Shown here: in pieces, positions 35,985 to 46,567 of the stretch
Numbering within the stretch: the stretch's first letter is position 1
Layout of the letters: each line of letters starts with the position of its first letter
Assembly (NCBI GenBank): GCA_009843635.1
Contig: VYDB01000123.1
Location: forward strand, 1-64,000
Length of the DNA: 64,000 nucleotides
Origin: Gammaproteobacteria bacterium
GTDB lineage: Bacteria; Pseudomonadota; Gammaproteobacteria; Pseudomonadales; Azotimanducaceae
Direction: 5' to 3'
Notes under the pieces: generated by a model
Told to the model about the DNA's origin: nothing
Seen by the model: the letters and a program-made list of their open reading frames with translations, nothing else
The model's database searches: none
Position numbers and translations under genes: made by a program

Positions 35985-36440
35985 TCAGCGCCTGCGCCGC
36001 AGAGTCACCACGTTGCTGGCCTTGATGGCGTCCTGCTTGAGGGCGAAGGCCACCTCCCAAGTGAGCGTTCGGTCCCGCTCGCGCAGGAAGCCTCGAAATC
36101 CATAGCCCCTGGCGACCTCGAACAGCGCAAAGGTGGCGTGCAGGGCGCCGTCGGCATGCCATAGGAGGCCTAGGTTGGGAGCGCTTTCCAACTTGGCGAC
36201 GCCATCCAGCCGGACGCCGCCGATTCGGGCGTCGATGACGTAGGTGCCCACCTCGTCCGGCGCCACGCGGATCGACAGCGGGTTTGACGGCGTCCGCTGG
36301 AACGCCAAGGTGCCGGTCAAGGTCAGCCCGCTGCTGTCCTGCTCTATGGTCAGGTCGCACTCGAGAGGCTCGCCGAGGCTCGCTCCCTCCACCAGGAGGC
36401 TGCCGCGCCCCAACCATTGTCCAGCCTGCAGCAGCATCAA
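35985..36440 (-). CDS. Hypothetical protein
   Basis: A 151-residue protein not recognised by family. It appears beta-rich (alternating hydrophobic pattern in GSLLVEGASLGEPLECDLTIEQ and later strands), has no signal peptide, and ends in a basic run LRRRR. It lies 9 nt after a carboxymuconolactone-decarboxylase-like gene and probably shares its transcript. Confidence 0.6.
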   Translation of the reverse strand: MMLLQAGQWLGRGSLLVEGASLGEPLECDLTIEQDSSGLTLTGTLAFQRTPSNPLSIRVAPDEVGTYVIDARIGGVRLDGVAKLESAPNLGLLWHADGALHATFALFEVARGYGFRGFLRERDRTLTWEVAFALKQDAIKASNVVTLRRRR

Positions 36441-36449
36441 CAGAAGCGG

Positions 36450-37100
36450 CTAAGAGGCATGCTTGCCCACTTGCCAGTCCACGCCGCTGAGGGTCGTGGC
36501 GGCGAAGTCCTTCGGCATCGCTTCAAGCTCGGTGGCGAGGGTGTCGTTCCAGCGGTTGAGGAAACCGAACAGGGCGATGACACCGGCGATCTGCACGATT
36601 TGCCGGTCCGTGAAGTGCTCGCGCAGCCGCTCGAAGTGCCCCGGATCGCTTTCGTTGGGCACCAACCCGGCTGCGAACGCCAAGGCCAGCGCGGCTCGCT
36701 CCGCTTCGCTGAACAAAGGGCTCTCATCGTAGGTGAGGATGGCGTCGAACTTTGCGGCATCCTCCCCGACCCGATGGGCACTGTGCGACGTGTGCGCTTG
36801 GCAGTATCGGCAACCGGCGGCGAGGCTGGTGGCAAAGGCGATCAGCTGCACCAGGCCCGGTGGGAGGTTTTGCGCCGCGTTCTCCTGCTCGGGTATCCGG
36901 TCCACCAAACCGGCCATGAGCGCCTTCAAGTCGCCTCCGAAGATCACGTTCGCCAAGCTGGCAAACGCCAACGGCAACTGCGGCATGTGGGCCATGGTTC
37001 GCATGCTGTTGGGCACGAAGCCCATGGCGGCTTCGGCGGCCTGGAATACCGGCTGCAAGCCGGGCACTTCGCCGGGTGGACGCGGGCTGACGTGGCTCAT
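36450..37100 (-). CDS. Carboxymuconolactone decarboxylase/AhpD-fold protein
   Basis: A 216-residue AhpD-like protein. The peroxidase-type motif GCRYCQAHTSHSAHR (Cys-x2-Cys with a distal His) lies near residue 107, and a second partial repeat follows. Such proteins act as alkylhydroperoxidases or decarboxylases. The ATG at 37100 has GGAAAG upstream; the longer open frame to 37199 overlaps the methyltransferase and looks non-coding. Confidence 0.82.
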   Translation of the reverse strand: MSHVSPRPPGEVPGLQPVFQAAEAAMGFVPNSMRTMAHMPQLPLAFASLANVIFGGDLKALMAGLVDRIPEQENAAQNLPPGLVQLIAFATSLAAGCRYCQAHTSHSAHRVGEDAAKFDAILTYDESPLFSEAERAALALAFAAGLVPNESDPGHFERLREHFTDRQIVQIAGVIALFGFLNRWNDTLATELEAMPKDFAATTLSGVDWQVGKHAS

Positions 37101-37179
37101 GAAGACTTTCCAAGGGGATGGGGTGACCGCACACTGTTTCCCAACGCGCCCGGTTTTGCAACCGCGAACCCGTGGCGAC

Positions 37180-37797
37180 TTAAACGGCGGCGGTCTCACC
37201 GGTCACAATCCAAAGCGGATCGGCGTTCGGTGGCGAGCGGTCCACGAAGGCCACTTTCTCAAACCCGCCACGAACCAGGTACGTGCCGACCAATCGCACG
37301 CGCTCGGCTGGGGGCAACTGATGAAACGCTCGAATCGCCTTGGTGGGAAACAGGCGGTGCGACATGGCGATGGCCAGACGCCCGCCCGGACGCAGCGTCT
37401 CCGCGACGGAGCGCATCGTCTCAACGGGGCGCGTCAGGTACTGAATGGATACGGCGATGGTCGCCCGGTCGAAGCTCGACGCCGGATACGGCAGTTCCGG
37501 ATGCGCGTTCAGGTCGTGGACGCAGTGTTCGGTCAGGCGCTCATTAGCAGCCAGTTCCGCGGCGTTCATGCCCAATCCGGCGACTCTTCCCAAGCTGATC
37601 TCCGGCGGATAGTGCGAAACCCATGACGACATCAGGTCAAGCACATCCGCATCCGGGAACAGGAATTCCCCGTACCATGCCGTCAGCGCCTCGATCGTGG
37701 CCTCATCGATGTGCTGCACGAAGCGCGGCTCCCGGTAAAACTCGCTGTCCGGAGCCGGGTCGATCCGATCAAAGAAACCGGGCGGGAAGTCCGTCAT
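37180..37797 (-). CDS. Class I SAM-dependent methyltransferase
   Basis: A 205-residue protein with a degenerate Rossmann SAM motif: ADVLDLMSSWVSHYP near residue 50, VAGLGMNAAELAAN as the acidic-loop region, SFDRATIAVSIQYL as post-I motif and LRPGGRLAIAMSHRLFP near 137. The glycine-rich loop is replaced by LMSSW, as in several methyltransferase subgroups. Substrate unknown. Start ATG 37797; the next gene begins 79 nt after its stop. Confidence 0.75.
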   Translation of the reverse strand: MTDFPPGFFDRIDPAPDSEFYREPRFVQHIDEATIEALTAWYGEFLFPDADVLDLMSSWVSHYPPEISLGRVAGLGMNAAELAANERLTEHCVHDLNAHPELPYPASSFDRATIAVSIQYLTRPVETMRSVAETLRPGGRLAIAMSHRLFPTKAIRAFHQLPPAERVRLVGTYLVRGGFEKVAFVDRSPPNADPLWIVTGETAAV

Positions 37798-37825
37798 GGC
37801 CGACACGCCCAACTGCGCCGTGGGG

Positions 37826-39037
37826 TCAGGATGTGGCCGCCTGCCGCAACTCGTCCCGGAACTCGGGCGCGGCGATGGCGATGAGCGCTTCGGCGCGGGC
37901 GGCGAGCGGCAGGTCCTTCAGCCGCGCCGCGCCGTATTCGGTCACGACGATGTCCACATCCGTGCGCAGCGCGGTCACCACTTCCACGCGGGGCACGATA
38001 CGCGAGGCCGCGCCCCCGCGAGCGGTGGCCGTCATGGCGATGATGGATCGGCCACCGGCGCTGAACTTGGCGGCCCGCATGAAATCGACGGAACCGCCGG
38101 TGCCGGAAATCTGCCGCCCGCCCACCATCTCCGCGTTGACCTGCCCCATGAGGTCCACCTCCACCGCCGAGTTGATGGAGACGAAGCCCGGCAATTGACC
38201 GATCACGCTCGCTTCGTGGGTGTGGTTGGCGCCCTTGAAGACCACCTCCGGCGCGTCGGCCAACCAGTCGATGAGCGCTGACGAACCCAACGCCATGCCG
38301 GTGACGTGGCGGCCGCGGTCGATGGGCTTGTTGGCGCCGGTGACCGTTCCTTGGCGGATGAGGGCCATGCCGCCGTCGTCGAGCAGGCCGCCGTGCAGGC
38401 CGAGATCGTTCTTGTCCTTAAGGCTCGCCAGTATCGCCGCCGGAATCGCGCCGATGCCGGTCTGGACGCAGTCACCGTCGCGGATCAGCGCTGCCACCTG
38501 CTGGCCGATGGCGGCGGCTGTTTCGTCGATGCGCGGGGCGGGCATTTCGAACAGCGGTCGGTGCGTGTCGAGCACGACATCCAGACGGGTCTCATCGACC
38601 GGCGGACAGCCTGCGGGCGCCGTAAACGCGGCGTTGCATTCGGCGAGCACGAATTGCGCGCTGGCTAGCGCCGCGGCAGCGAAATCGGCGTTGGGTCCCA
38701 AGCGCAGCCTTCCGCGCCGGTCTCTGGCCACCTGGATGAGCGCCACGTCAATGCCCCGTTCAAGGTAGTCGTGCAACGCGCGCATGCCCATGGGCAGGAA
38801 GTGCAGGCGCTTAAGGTCCGCGTTGCGCAGATGGGGTGCCATGAACGGCGTGGTCATCTGGTAGGTGGGATGCCAGGCGGTGAAATCCGTCTGGTTGAAG
38901 CCCGCCACCGGAAACTGAACGAAGTGCAGGCCCTCTGGCAGTGCGGCTGCGCGCAACGCTTCGAGCAACCCGGTGGGCTCGTTGCTCGCGCCCGCCACGA
39001 AGACGCGCTGACCGCCCGCCAGGCCGGAAAGGTCCAT
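37826..39037 (-). CDS. Acetyl-CoA hydrolase/CoA-transferase family protein
   Basis: About 403 residues (415 from an in-frame TTG at 39073 that overlaps the hisD stop). Both halves of the 4-hydroxybutyrate/acetyl-CoA transferase fold are seen: VFVAGASNEPTGLLEAL near the start, and GIGAIPAAIL then LGLHGGLLDDGG in the C-terminal half. In characterised family members the latter block reads HTE and supplies the catalytic Glu; here the Glu position is Gly (residue 229 counted from the TTG). The activity may therefore differ or be lost, although HxG variants may exist in related subfamilies. Confidence 0.8.
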   Translation of the reverse strand: MDLSGLAGGQRVFVAGASNEPTGLLEALRAAALPEGLHFVQFPVAGFNQTDFTAWHPTYQMTTPFMAPHLRNADLKRLHFLPMGMRALHDYLERGIDVALIQVARDRRGRLRLGPNADFAAAALASAQFVLAECNAAFTAPAGCPPVDETRLDVVLDTHRPLFEMPAPRIDETAAAIGQQVAALIRDGDCVQTGIGAIPAAILASLKDKNDLGLHGGLLDDGGMALIRQGTVTGANKPIDRGRHVTGMALGSSALIDWLADAPEVVFKGANHTHEASVIGQLPGFVSINSAVEVDLMGQVNAEMVGGRQISGTGGSVDFMRAAKFSAGGRSIIAMTATARGGAASRIVPRVEVVTALRTDVDIVVTEYGAARLKDLPLAARAEALIAIAAPEFRDELRQAATS

Positions 39038-39069
39038 GTCCTTCAAACCCGCACCGACTGGCTCGCCTC

Positions 39070-40391
39070 TCAACGCCGCGCTTCGGCGGCCAAGGCATGC
39101 GCCTCCAGCCCTTCGCCGCGGGCCAGCACCGAGGCAGTTTGCGCCAGCGCCGATGCGCCCTCACTGGACAGGGCAATGACCGAACTGCGCTTCTGGAAAT
39201 CGTCCACCCCCAATGGCGAGGAAAAGCGGGCGGTGCCGTAGGTGGGCAGCACATGGCTCGGCCCGGCCACGTAGTCGCCCATCACTTCCGGGGCGTGATG
39301 GCCCAGGAAGATCGCGCCGGCGTGGCGCACTTGATCGAGCAGCGGCTGTGGGTCGGCCACCGCCAGTTCGAGGTGTTCCGGGGCGGCATCGTTCGCCAAG
39401 GCCACCGCCTCAGCCAAGGAACGGGTGTGTATGAGGGCGCCCCGGTCGGCAAGGGAGCGGGCAATGATGTCCCGGCGGGCCATGCCGGGCAGAAGCGCTT
39501 CGATCCGCCCCGCAATTCGTTCCAAGTAAGTCTCGTCCGGACACAACAGAAGGCTTTGCGCCAAGGCGTCATGCTCGGCTTGGGAAAAGAGGTCGTAAAC
39601 CATCCAGTCCACCGGCGCCGTGCCGTCGGCGACGATGAGGATTTCGCTCGGCCCGGCGATCAGGTCGATGCCGGTTTGGCCGAACACCTGGCGCTTGGCC
39701 TCGGTCACCCAAGCGCCGCCGGGGCCGACGATCTTGTCCACGGGACGGATGGTCTCGGTGCCGAAGGCGAGCGCCGCCACTGCATGGGCGCCGCCCACCG
39801 CATAGGCCTCCCCCACGCCGGCCCGGTGCAGCGCGGCCAGTGCCAGCGGGTTGGGCGCGCCGGCGCAGGGCATCGCGGCGACGATGTCGGTCACGCCCGC
39901 AACGGCAGCGGGCAGCATGGTCATCAGCACCGTCGATGGATAGGCGGCTTGGCCACCCGGCACATAGACGCCGACCCGATCCAAGGGCGTCACCCGTTGG
40001 CCCAGTTCATTGCCGAGTTCGTCGGTGTAAGACCAGGAGGCCCGTAGCTGGGCCCGATGGTATCGCTCGATCCGCTGCGCCGCCTCCTCCAAGGCTCGGC
40101 GTTGGGCTCGGGGAAGCGACTCCCAAGCGTCGCTCAAGCCGCCCCGGTCAAGGGCCAGGTCCGCCACGGCAGCGCAGTCCACGCCATCGAAGCGGTTGGC
40201 GCATTCCACCAAGGCGTCATCGCCGCGTTGCCGAATGGCGTCGATGATCTCCCGAACGCCACGCTCAACTTCCGCCACGCTCGCCATGCTGCCTGCGGAC
40301 AGGGCGGCGAACTCCGCCTCAAACGTGGGCGAGCGCGTGTCGAGGCGGCGGATGGCCCGAGGCTCGTCGATGGAGCTTCCGGGAGAGTTCA

Positions 40392-40392
<1 letters not shown>
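39070..40392 (-). CDS. hisD: Histidinol dehydrogenase
   Basis: A 440-residue zinc enzyme catalysing the last two steps of histidine synthesis, from histidinol to histidine. Conserved blocks include YVPGGQAAYPSTVLM near residue 133, ALAFGTETIRPVDKIVGPGG near 208, the zinc-region LIAGPSEI near 245, and DAAPEHLEL near 340. It starts one base inside the stop of murA. In many gammaproteobacteria hisG stands between murA and hisD; here the two abut with no hisG. Confidence 0.95.
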
Positions 40393-41875
<1,483 letters not shown>

Positions 41876-41929
41876 TGTCGGCCTTGGGGTTCCCTTTTTG
41901 GACATCGGCGCATCGGGCAAGGCTACAGT

Positions 41930-41958
41930 TTGATTCTCAAAAAGGCTATCGGTACAGT
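41930..41958 (+). promoter_or_regulatory. Probable sigma70 promoter of pyrD
   Basis: TTGATT at 41930-41935, a 17-nt spacer and TACAGT at 41953-41958 (4 of 6 in each). It lies about 58 nt ahead of the pyrD start in the divergent ibaG/pyrD spacer. Confidence 0.45.
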
Positions 41959-42016
41959 CGGTTGAGGGCTTGCGAGCCTTTAATCACAGCCATCCAATCA
42001 CAACCATCGAGCAGTC

Positions 42017-43045
42017 ATGTACGAGTTGATGCGCCCTTGGCTCTTCGCGCTCGATGCGGAGCGCTCCCACGTTTTGGGCATGAACGCGCTCGCCGCGTTG
42101 GGCGCCCTGCCCGGGCCGCTGCAGCCAGCGCCCGGGACTTCGCGAACGGTGATGGGCATTCAGTTTCCCAACGTGGTCGGCGTGGCGGCGGGCCTGGACA
42201 AGGACGCCATCGCTGTCGAAGGGTTGGCGCGGCTCGGCTTTGGCCATGTCGAAGTGGGCACGGTGACGCCACGGCCGCAGCCCGGCAATCCGAAGCCACG
42301 TCTCTTTCGGCTGCCGGAGGCTTCGGCACTGGTCAATCGCATGGGCTTCAACAACGACGGCGCTGGCACCGTCGCCGCTCGGCTCAAGCGTCTTAGGGGC
42401 CGTGGCGGCCGCTTGGCTGCGCCGCTGGGGGTCAACATCGGCAAGAACAAGGACACCCCCATCGAGCGGGCGGTGGACGACTACCTGGCCTGCATGGACG
42501 CGCTCCACGATAGCGCCGACTACTTGACGGTGAACCTCTCATCGCCGAACACGCCGGGGCTGCGCGACCTGCAGTTCGGCGAGCCGCTCAGGGCCTTGCT
42601 GGGCGCCTTGAAAGCCCGGCAAGCGCAACTTCAGTCCCGCAGCGGCCGCCAGGTCCCGCTGTGCATCAAGCTCGCCCCGGACTTGGCCGACGCCGATGTC
42701 GCGGCCGTCGCCGACGCCCTGCTCGAATTCGAAATCGAGGGCGTCATCGCCGGCAACACCACCGTCACCCGTCCCCAAGTGGCGCACCTCCGCCACGCCG
42801 ACCAAGCAGGCGGCCTCAGCGGCGCGCCCTTGGCCCCTTTGGCCCGCCAACTGGTCGGCCGGCTGCGGGAACGGCTGGCAGGGCGCGTCGCGATCATCGG
42901 CGTGGGCGGCATTCTTTCGGCTGCCGATGCCCAGGCCATGCTCGACGCCGGGGCCGATCTCGTGCAAATCTACACGGGCCTGATCTATCGTGGTCCATCC
43001 TTGGTTCGTTCGATCGCACGGCTCGACCGTGGATCGTCGATTTAG
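42017..43045 (+). CDS. pyrD: Dihydroorotate dehydrogenase (quinone)
   Basis: A 342-residue class 2 enzyme oxidising dihydroorotate to orotate with membrane quinone. The N-terminal MYELMRPWLFALDAERSH helix region marks the quinone-dependent class. VGVAAGLDKD near residue 55, NRMGFNNDG near 111, NLSSPNTPGLR near 175 (with the catalytic Ser region) and GVGGILSAADA near 296 bind FMN and substrate. Monocistronic, with a likely promoter at 41930. Confidence 0.95.
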   Translation: MYELMRPWLFALDAERSHVLGMNALAALGALPGPLQPAPGTSRTVMGIQFPNVVGVAAGLDKDAIAVEGLARLGFGHVEVGTVTPRPQPGNPKPRLFRLPEASALVNRMGFNNDGAGTVAARLKRLRGRGGRLAAPLGVNIGKNKDTPIERAVDDYLACMDALHDSADYLTVNLSSPNTPGLRDLQFGEPLRALLGALKARQAQLQSRSGRQVPLCIKLAPDLADADVAAVADALLEFEIEGVIAGNTTVTRPQVAHLRHADQAGGLSGAPLAPLARQLVGRLRERLAGRVAIIGVGGILSAADAQAMLDAGADLVQIYTGLIYRGPSLVRSIARLDRGSSI

Positions 43046-43076
43046 CGGACTAGGGCAACGGAACAAAGGAGTCTTT

Positions 43077-44258
43077 ATGAATCCCGGACGAACCTTGGCG
43101 GTCGCCGCCATGGCCATTGCCGCGCCTCTCCTCGCTGCCGAGGCAGCGGCACCCGCGGCTGCCGAGGCAGCGGCACCCGAGCCGCAATGGTCGCCGCCAT
43201 CGGCAAGCGACCTGACCAGCGAGTTGCCCGCCCTGGCTGAAGATGACATCGGCTTGATGGCGCGCTTCCACTTCGCCACCCACACGGTGGACTTCGACCG
43301 CGCCCGGGCCTTCTACCGCATGTTGGGCTACACCGAGGGCATGAGCGGCTTCCCCCTGACCAACACCCACCAGATGGCGCGGGCCCTGGGGATGTTTGAC
43401 CAGTGCCAGTACGAGTTAGCTGCAGGCGAGGTGATCAGCCTGCCGGGCAGCTTGAATGCTGCCAACATCGACCTGCTGCAGTTCAAAACGCCCTTCGACG
43501 GCTCCCCGCCCTATGCGCTGCCCAACCATCTCGGCATGGCCTATGCGGCGCTGCTCACCACGGATCTCGCCAGCGACTTCGCCTTCCTGAAGTCGCAAGG
43601 CGTGGAGTTCCTGTCCGAACCCTACGGCATTGCCGGTGACCGGTTCGTTTTCTTCCGCGACCCCGAAGGGGTGCTCTACAAGCTGATGGAAACCGCCCCG
43701 CCCCACGGCGACCCGGAAAAGGACATGCACCTGATCGCCATGCCCTACATCGGCGTGAACGTCAGCGACTTTGATCGGTCGCTGGCCTTCTACCAAGCGC
43801 TCGGCTACACCGAAATCAAGCAGTTGCCAATCATGGGAACCCTTGAGGAGGCCCGCGCCTACGGCCTTGATGAACCGTTCGTCATCAAGGGCGCGGACAT
43901 CGCCATCGGCGTCGGCGACCGCCATGTGCTGCGCTTGGTGCAGTGGATTACGCCGTTCAACGACGAGCCGCCCTATCCGCCGCCCATCAACCGCATCGGC
44001 ATCAACCGCATTGCCCTCATGGTGCCGGATTTGGACCGGGCCGTGCGCCTGTTGCAGGCGCGAGGCGTGCCCTTCCTTTCGGAGATTGCGCCTTGCTGCT
44101 CCGGCACGGGGCGGGACGAGACCGGCATCGTCCACGCCATCGACCCGGACGGCATCTTTCTCGAACTGGTCGGACAGATCGCACCACGCGAGCCGCAACC
44201 CCATCCGCCGGGCTGCCCGCCCCTCGAGATCAAGATGCCGCCCGCCCAAGCGCCCTGA
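43077..44258 (+). CDS. Exported two-domain VOC (glyoxalase-fold) protein
   Basis: A 393-residue protein with a signal peptide (RTLAVAAMAIAAPLLAAEA) and a repetitive Ala/Glu/Pro linker. Two vicinal-oxygen-chelate domains follow, starting ARFHFATHTVDFDRARAFYRM near residue 60 and YIGVNVSDFDRSLAFYQALGY near 223. Both domains keep the betaalphabeta pattern and end in DPEGVLYKLME and DPDGIFLELVG. The ATG at 43077 follows AAAGGA. Periplasmic VOC proteins are uncommon; it may bind or transform a metal-dependent substrate outside the cytoplasm. The C-terminus is Pro-rich. Confidence 0.8.
   Translation: MNPGRTLAVAAMAIAAPLLAAEAAAPAAAEAAAPEPQWSPPSASDLTSELPALAEDDIGLMARFHFATHTVDFDRARAFYRMLGYTEGMSGFPLTNTHQMARALGMFDQCQYELAAGEVISLPGSLNAANIDLLQFKTPFDGSPPYALPNHLGMAYAALLTTDLASDFAFLKSQGVEFLSEPYGIAGDRFVFFRDPEGVLYKLMETAPPHGDPEKDMHLIAMPYIGVNVSDFDRSLAFYQALGYTEIKQLPIMGTLEEARAYGLDEPFVIKGADIAIGVGDRHVLRLVQWITPFNDEPPYPPPINRIGINRIALMVPDLDRAVRLLQARGVPFLSEIAPCCSGTGRDETGIVHAIDPDGIFLELVGQIAPREPQPHPPGCPPLEIKMPPAQAP
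43134..43179 (+). repeat. 22-bp tandem repeat in VOC linker
   Basis: The 22 bases from 43134 recur exactly at 43158, a 24-bp period, encoding a repeated AAEAAAP linker after the signal peptide. Such a repeat can change copy number by slippage without breaking the frame. Confidence 0.85.
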
Positions 44259-44265
44259 CGGGCGC
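44250..44265 (+). other. Hairpin over the VOC gene stop codon
   Basis: GCGCCC-TGAC-GGGCGC gives a perfect 6-bp stem with the TGA in the loop. No T-run follows, so it is not a clear terminator; it may slow decay or help Rho-dependent termination before amt. Confidence 0.3.
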
Positions 44266-44378
44266 GCGCTGGCACAACGCATCGCCTTGAAGTAATCTTT
44301 CCCCATCACCGCTCCGGCGCTTCTTCAACAACCATCCGGAGCGTAAGGGACTCAATCATTAAGGGGAGTGGAACGAAC

Positions 44379-45665
44379 ATGATGCGTTGGACGGTGGCCT
44401 TGGCCTTGGGCCTGATGGCGATGCCCGTTTGGGCCAATGACGGACTGGACAAGGGCGACACGGCTTGGATTTTGACCTCTGCGGCCTTGGTGTTGTTCAT
44501 GACAATACCCGGGCTTTCGTTGTTTTATTCGGGCTTGGTGCGCACCAGGAACGTGCTCAGCGTCCTGATGCAGTGCTTCACCATCACTTGCATGGTGTCG
44601 ATTCTGTGGCTGATCGCCGCCTACAGCCTGGCGTTTGCCGACGGCAACGCCTTGGTCGGCGGCTTGGGCAAGGTCTTCTTCGCCGGCGTCGGCGAAGACG
44701 CCATGAGCGGCGCCATCCCGGAATCCTCCTTCGCCCTGTTCCAGCTCACCTTCGCCATCATCACCCCGGCGCTCATTGTCGGCGGCTTTGCGGAGCGCAT
44801 GCGCTTTTCGTCCATGCTGCTGTTCAGCGCCCTCTGGGTGCTGCTGGTCTACGCCCCCATCTGCCACTGGGTGTGGGGCGGCGGCTGGCTCGGCGACCTC
44901 GGCCTGATGGACTTCGCGGGCGGCACCGTGGTGCACATCACGGCCGGCACCGCCGCCATCGTGGCCGCCATGGTGCTGGGCAACCGGCGCGGCTTTCCCG
45001 GCCAGGCCATGCCACCCCACAACATGACCCTCACCATGGCCGGCGCGGGCATGCTCTGGGTCGGCTGGTTCGGGTTCAACGGCGGCAGCGCGCTGGCGGC
45101 CAATGGCGATGCCGCCATGGCCATGCTGGTCACCCACCTGTCGGCCTCCGCCGGGGCCTTCACCTGGATGGTTTGCGAGTGGATCCGGTTCGGCAAGCCG
45201 AGCGCGCTCGGCGCCGTCACCGGCATGGTGGCGGGCCTGGGCACCATCACCCCGGCTTCCGGCTTTGTCGGCCCGGCGGGCGCGCTGGTCATCGGCATCG
45301 CCGCCGGCTTCGTCTGCTTCCTGGCCACCAACTACATCAAGCGCTCCCTGAAGATCGACGACTCCCTGGACGTCTTCCCGGTGCACGGCGTAGGCGGGGC
45401 GCTCGGCACCCTGTTGACCGCGGTGTTCGCCAGCACCTCCATCGGCATCTTCAGCGGCCAAGGCTACGGCTCCGAGGAAGCCACCATGGGCTCGCAACTC
45501 GGGGTGCAGGCCATCGGCGTGGTCGCCACCTTGGGCTATACCGCGTTGGCCACCTTCGTCATTCTCAAGATCACCGGCGCGCTGCTCGGCAACCGGGTCA
45601 CGGAGGAGGACGAGCAGCAAGGCCTCGACCTCGTGATGCACAACGAGCGGGGCTACGATCTGTAA
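44379..45665 (+). CDS. amt: Ammonium transporter (Amt)
   Basis: A 428-residue trimeric ammonium channel with a cleavable signal peptide (ending PVWAND) and about eleven membrane helices. The conserved pore His residues lie in DFAGGTVVHITAG near residue 187 and FPVHGVGGALG near 333; the family motif GGSALAANGDAA-like segment GGSALAANGD is near 235. There is no adjacent glnK, which usually accompanies amt in proteobacteria, so its PII regulator must be elsewhere. Confidence 0.94.
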   Translation: MMRWTVALALGLMAMPVWANDGLDKGDTAWILTSAALVLFMTIPGLSLFYSGLVRTRNVLSVLMQCFTITCMVSILWLIAAYSLAFADGNALVGGLGKVFFAGVGEDAMSGAIPESSFALFQLTFAIITPALIVGGFAERMRFSSMLLFSALWVLLVYAPICHWVWGGGWLGDLGLMDFAGGTVVHITAGTAAIVAAMVLGNRRGFPGQAMPPHNMTLTMAGAGMLWVGWFGFNGGSALAANGDAAMAMLVTHLSASAGAFTWMVCEWIRFGKPSALGAVTGMVAGLGTITPASGFVGPAGALVIGIAAGFVCFLATNYIKRSLKIDDSLDVFPVHGVGGALGTLLTAVFASTSIGIFSGQGYGSEEATMGSQLGVQAIGVVATLGYTALATFVILKITGALLGNRVTEEDEQQGLDLVMHNERGYDL

Positions 45666-45689
45666 GATCAAGCCGCAGAAGGGCGGCGG

Positions 45690-46199
45690 ATGATCGTCCG
45701 CCGCCACGAGAGCCAAGGCTGCGTCTCGGTCGCGCGGTACTCCGACTGCGAACGGTATCGCTACGATCTCACGCGCACTTGGGAGCCCGCCGGCCCCAAG
45801 GCGCTGTTCGTCATGCTCAATCCCTCAACCGCAACCGAACTGGCGAACGACCCCACGATCGAACGGGTGGAACGGCGGGCCCGGCGCATGGGCTTTGGTG
45901 CCTACCGGGTCTGCAATCTCTTTGCTTGGCGGGCCACCCGTCCCGAGCAATTGCTTGGGGCGGCGGCGCCGGTGGGGCCGGACAACGATGACGCGCTGGT
46001 TGAAGCCTGTTGCTGGGCGGACCAAGTCATATGCGCTTGGGGCAACCACGGTGAGTTCGGTAGCCGCGGAGCCGAGGTCGAGAGCCTGCTGCGCCGCACC
46101 ACCAGCCCGCTCTTCCATCTCGGCCTGACGCTGAAGGGCCACCCCAAACACCCGCTGTACCTTCCCTATTCAGCTCAGCCCGTCGAGTGGCGGGCTTAA
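45690..46199 (+). CDS. DUF1643 protein
   Basis: A 169-residue protein of the DUF1643 family: YRYDLTRTW near residue 24, FVMLNPSTATELANDPTI near 40, CNLFAWRAT near 73, and GHPKHPLYLPY close to the end. Such proteins often occur near phage or defence genes, but their function is not established. It starts 25 nt after amt and marks the left edge of the region that contains the defence island. Confidence 0.85.
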   Translation: MIVRRHESQGCVSVARYSDCERYRYDLTRTWEPAGPKALFVMLNPSTATELANDPTIERVERRARRMGFGAYRVCNLFAWRATRPEQLLGAAAPVGPDNDDALVEACCWADQVICAWGNHGEFGSRGAEVESLLRRTTSPLFHLGLTLKGHPKHPLYLPYSAQPVEWRA

Positions 46200-46251
46200 G
46201 GCCTGAGCGGACTTCGAGGAGTTGGTGGCGACGGCGCAGTGGTGGCTGCGG

Positions 46252-46491
46252 TCAGGACGCGCGTTGCAGCGAGGACCGAACCCGCTCCGGGGGGCTGATC
46301 GAAACGAATCTGGCCGCGGGGAATAGGTAGTCCTCGCCGCTCTCATCGATGACGCGAAGGTCGCCGGGCTCGATGGCGTCCGCGTCTGGCAGGGTGCGGT
46401 AGATTTTGTGCAATTCGAGGGAGACCGGATAGCCGACGTTGTCGATGCAGACGACGTATTCGGGATGGGTAGCGGGAGTCGATACGGTCAT
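46252..46491 (-). CDS. Small conserved hypothetical protein
   Basis: A 79-residue protein beginning MTVSTPATHPEYVVCIDN. It contains YPVSLELHKIYRTLPD and RVIDESGEDYLFP, a pattern I have seen in small conserved hypothetical proteins of unknown function (beta-rich, SH3-like size). Start ATG 46491 with GGA six bases upstream; a longer frame to 46575 runs into the neighbouring gene. It lies just downstream of the defence operon. Confidence 0.65.
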   Translation of the reverse strand: MTVSTPATHPEYVVCIDNVGYPVSLELHKIYRTLPDADAIEPGDLRVIDESGEDYLFPAARFVSISPPERVRSSLQRAS

Positions 46492-46567
46492 GTCAGTCCA
46501 AGAATCGCTTTGCTTGATTTCCGCCACCGACGTCTCCACTAGGCACCGGGAATCTGTGTGGTTCGAC

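Noticed and set aside
44270-44285. Sigma54-like -24/-12 element (TGGCAC...GC) ahead of amt
   Set aside because: The GG-to-GC distance is 11 rather than 10 nt and the -12 element lacks TTGC, so it does not fit despite amt often being NtrC-controlled.
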